Source: Mucilaginibacter gracilis
GTDB taxonomy: Bacteria; Bacteroidota; Bacteroidia; Sphingobacteriales; Sphingobacteriaceae
NCBI RefSeq assembly: GCF_003633615.1
Contig: NZ_RBKU01000001.1
Coordinates: 5,456,001-5,520,000 of the forward strand
Reading direction: 5' to 3'
Length of the DNA: 64,000 nucleotides
The position numbers were made by a program, and so were the translations under genes. The notes beneath the pieces were generated by a model. The model ran no database searches. It was given only the letters and a program-made list of their open reading frames with translations, and was not told the origin of the DNA. This document shows positions 62,767 through 64,000 of this stretch, piece after piece. Numbering within the stretch: the first letter of the stretch is position 1; each line of letters begins with the position of its first letter.

Positions 62767-62832
62767 AGCCAGAATCAAGAGGCAAGATGAGTTTTAAAAC
62801 TTTGTCTTGGTTCTTGGTTCTGGCTTTTTTTG
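62767..62832 (+). terminator. Large hairpin after ychF
   Basis: AAGCCAGAATCAAGA and TCTTGGTTCTGGCTT arms surround a GTTTTAAAAC centre and are followed by a T run. It is made of the same AATCAAGA words as at 48.4 kb. It starts 23 nt after the stop. Confidence 0.65.
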
Positions 62833-62901
62833 TATCTGTTTTTTTCCTGTCTTGACTCTAGCGTCTTGACTCCTGACTCTGAACTCTGAATTCTTCATCA
62901 T

Positions 62902-62939
62902 AAAAAAAGCACCTCTATGCCAGCAAGAGGTGCTTTTTT
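62902..62939. terminator. Bidirectional terminator
   Basis: AAAAAAGCACCTCT and AGAGGTGCTTTTTT form a perfect long stem around a 9-nt loop, between ychF and the peptidase gene, usable on both strands. Confidence 0.85.
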
Positions 62940-63045
62940 ATTAACTTTTAACTGACTTCATTTTTACGCAATGAAAAAACGATAAAGAACGAGAGGAAGT
63001 GTCTGGCGGCAATTCTATATTTTTAATGAGTTTTATTTCATTTCC

Positions 63046-64000
63046 TTATTTTCCGCCTGGGTTTGCAGGCGTTGTTGTACTGCTGTTATTTTCGGGCAAA
63101 AGCACAAACCTGATGTAGTTTTTACCGCTCAGGTATTTTTGAGCAGTTTGTTTCAGGCTTTCGGGCGTTATGGCCTGCAAATTATTGTTATAGCTATCCA
63201 GCTCGGTTAGCGGGTCGTTGTTTTGTAACTGTCCGCTTAGGTAGCTTAACCAAAATTTGTTGGTTTTAAAGTTAGTTTCGCGGCTACGCAGTTCCTCGGC
63301 TTTGTACTTATCAACGTTTACCTGCGGCGGGCCTTGCGTTTTCAGTTTCTCCACCTCGTCAAGCGCCGAAGCTATCAGCTTATCAACATTTTGCGGCGCA
63401 CAGCCAAAGGCAATAATAAAGTTGTAACGCGCGCTTGGCAACTTGGCCACATTAGCATAAGCACCAGGCGTGTAAACACCGCCTTCATCTTCGCGCAGGC
63501 GCTCTAACAGCCTAAATTCAAGGGTTTCTTTCAAGGCATCTAACTGTTGTTTTTCGTTAGCGCTGTAAGCAAAATTGCCTGTAAAAAACAGTTGTACTGT
63601 AGCCTTTTGCTCGGTGCCTTTATAAACATTTTTTTGGAAACGGCCTTCGGGCGGATGGATGCCCAAATCTTTAGCCGCTTGCGCTGCACCGGTTACCGGT
63701 AACGAGGCTATGTATTTTTCAAGCAAAGGTTTAATGGTTTCCACATCAATGCTGCCCACAAAAACAAAGGTGGTGCCGGCAGCGTTGGCAAAACGCTCTT
63801 TATAAATTTGGTATGCTTTATCTAAATTTATAGCATCTAACTTGGCAAGCGTTGGCGGCGTGCGGCGGATGTTATAGTTGCCTAAAAAGGAGCTAACCGA
63901 ATCTTTAAAAACACTATTAGGATCGCTGCCACGGTTGGCCAAACTTGCTTTTGAACGCTGAATGATGCTTTGAAACTGGTTTGCATCTTTACGCGGTTCG
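63046..64000 (-). CDS. M16-family zinc peptidase, C-terminal part (partial)
   Basis: The frame is open to the right edge (upstream codons read EPRKDANQFQSIIQRSKASLA), so the real start is outside the window; the ATG-less internal codon at 63,942 is not a start. The visible 317 residues match the C-terminal non-catalytic half of M16 peptidases (FVFVGSIDVETIKPLLEKYIASLP, and GVYTPGAYANVAKLPSARY). The HxxEH zinc motif should lie upstream. It ends in a Pro/Asn-rich tail. Confidence 0.88.
   Translation of the reverse strand, partial: EPRKDANQFQSIIQRSKASLANRGSDPNSVFKDSVSSFLGNYNIRRTPPTLAKLDAINLDKAYQIYKERFANAAGTTFVFVGSIDVETIKPLLEKYIASLPVTGAAQAAKDLGIHPPEGRFQKNVYKGTEQKATVQLFFTGNFAYSANEKQQLDALKETLEFRLLERLREDEGGVYTPGAYANVAKLPSARYNFIIAFGCAPQNVDKLIASALDEVEKLKTQGPPQVNVDKYKAEELRSRETNFKTNKFWLSYLSGQLQNNDPLTELDSYNNNLQAITPESLKQTAQKYLSGKNYIRFVLLPENNSSTTTPANPGGK

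Noticed and set aside
1..64000. Intact insertion sequence or transposase
   Set aside because: None was found; repeats in intergenic regions have no transposase gene.

Overview
The window looks like the chromosome of a Bacteroidota bacterium of the Sphingobacteriaceae type (Mucilaginibacter/Pedobacter-like). The reasons are the TAnnTTTG promoter boxes, the scarcity of Shine-Dalgarno sites, Bacteroidota-specific families (DUF3276, DUF5522, DUF1573, DUF6629, DUF6799, long NusB, CTn-type tyrosine integrase) and the gene order nusB-DUF1573-yajC-ybbR-coaE. Genus is inference.

Positions 1-33,737 form an accessory, probably integrative, island. A tyrosine recombinase (32,225-33,487) lies just beyond the 3' end of a tRNA-Ser(GCT) gene (33,738-33,824); the other island end is not in the window. 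The cargo is stress and carbon metabolism: the tail of a Mg2+ P-type ATPase, alcohol and aldehyde dehydrogenases, a DUF6629 membrane protein, a coiled-coil lipoprotein, a VIT1/CCC1 transporter, DUF6799, BON and SHOCT proteins, an outer-membrane beta-barrel, an aldo/keto reductase, two four-gene TolC/adaptor/ABC export systems, small related proteins, a quinone-reductase-like MDR enzyme, a DJ-1/PfpI protein, a glycogen-phosphorylase-like protein, a patatin, a HAD-ATPase fusion, an orphan histidine kinase, and a PIG-L deacetylase / GT4 glycosyltransferase / GH100-like module. A frameshifted gene remnant lies next to the integrase.

The main discovery is a shared promoter architecture before nine transcription units of this island, on both strands. 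Two direct repeats of about ATGTAA / GTGTAA lie exactly 21 bp apart (two helical turns). They are followed at a fixed 20-21 nt by a CAnnTTTR box that matches the Bacteroidota -7 element. This ties almost the whole cargo into one regulon under an unidentified activator; the spacing resembles LytTR-type operators. Inside the regulon sit a phosphorylase homologue lacking the PLP lysine, a HAD hydrolase fused to a P-loop ATPase, and a family of small proteins encoded first in their transcripts.

Positions 33,738-64,000 look like ordinary core chromosome: PgpH-type c-di-AMP phosphodiesterase, thiolase, POT peptide transporter, glutamate-synthase-like FMN protein, cysteine desulfurase, GlmM, methyltransferase, PAP2 phosphatase, ZIP transporter, MarR regulator, an MBL-exonuclease/CoaE/YbbR cluster, YajC/DUF1573/NusB, a leucine-dehydrogenase-like protein with a substituted catalytic lysine, an MsbA-like ABC exporter, DUF3276, MgtE, YchF and a partial M16 peptidase. 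Its intergenic spaces are rich in short palindromes, inverted word repeats and repeated elements. No CRISPR array, rRNA or intact insertion sequence was seen.
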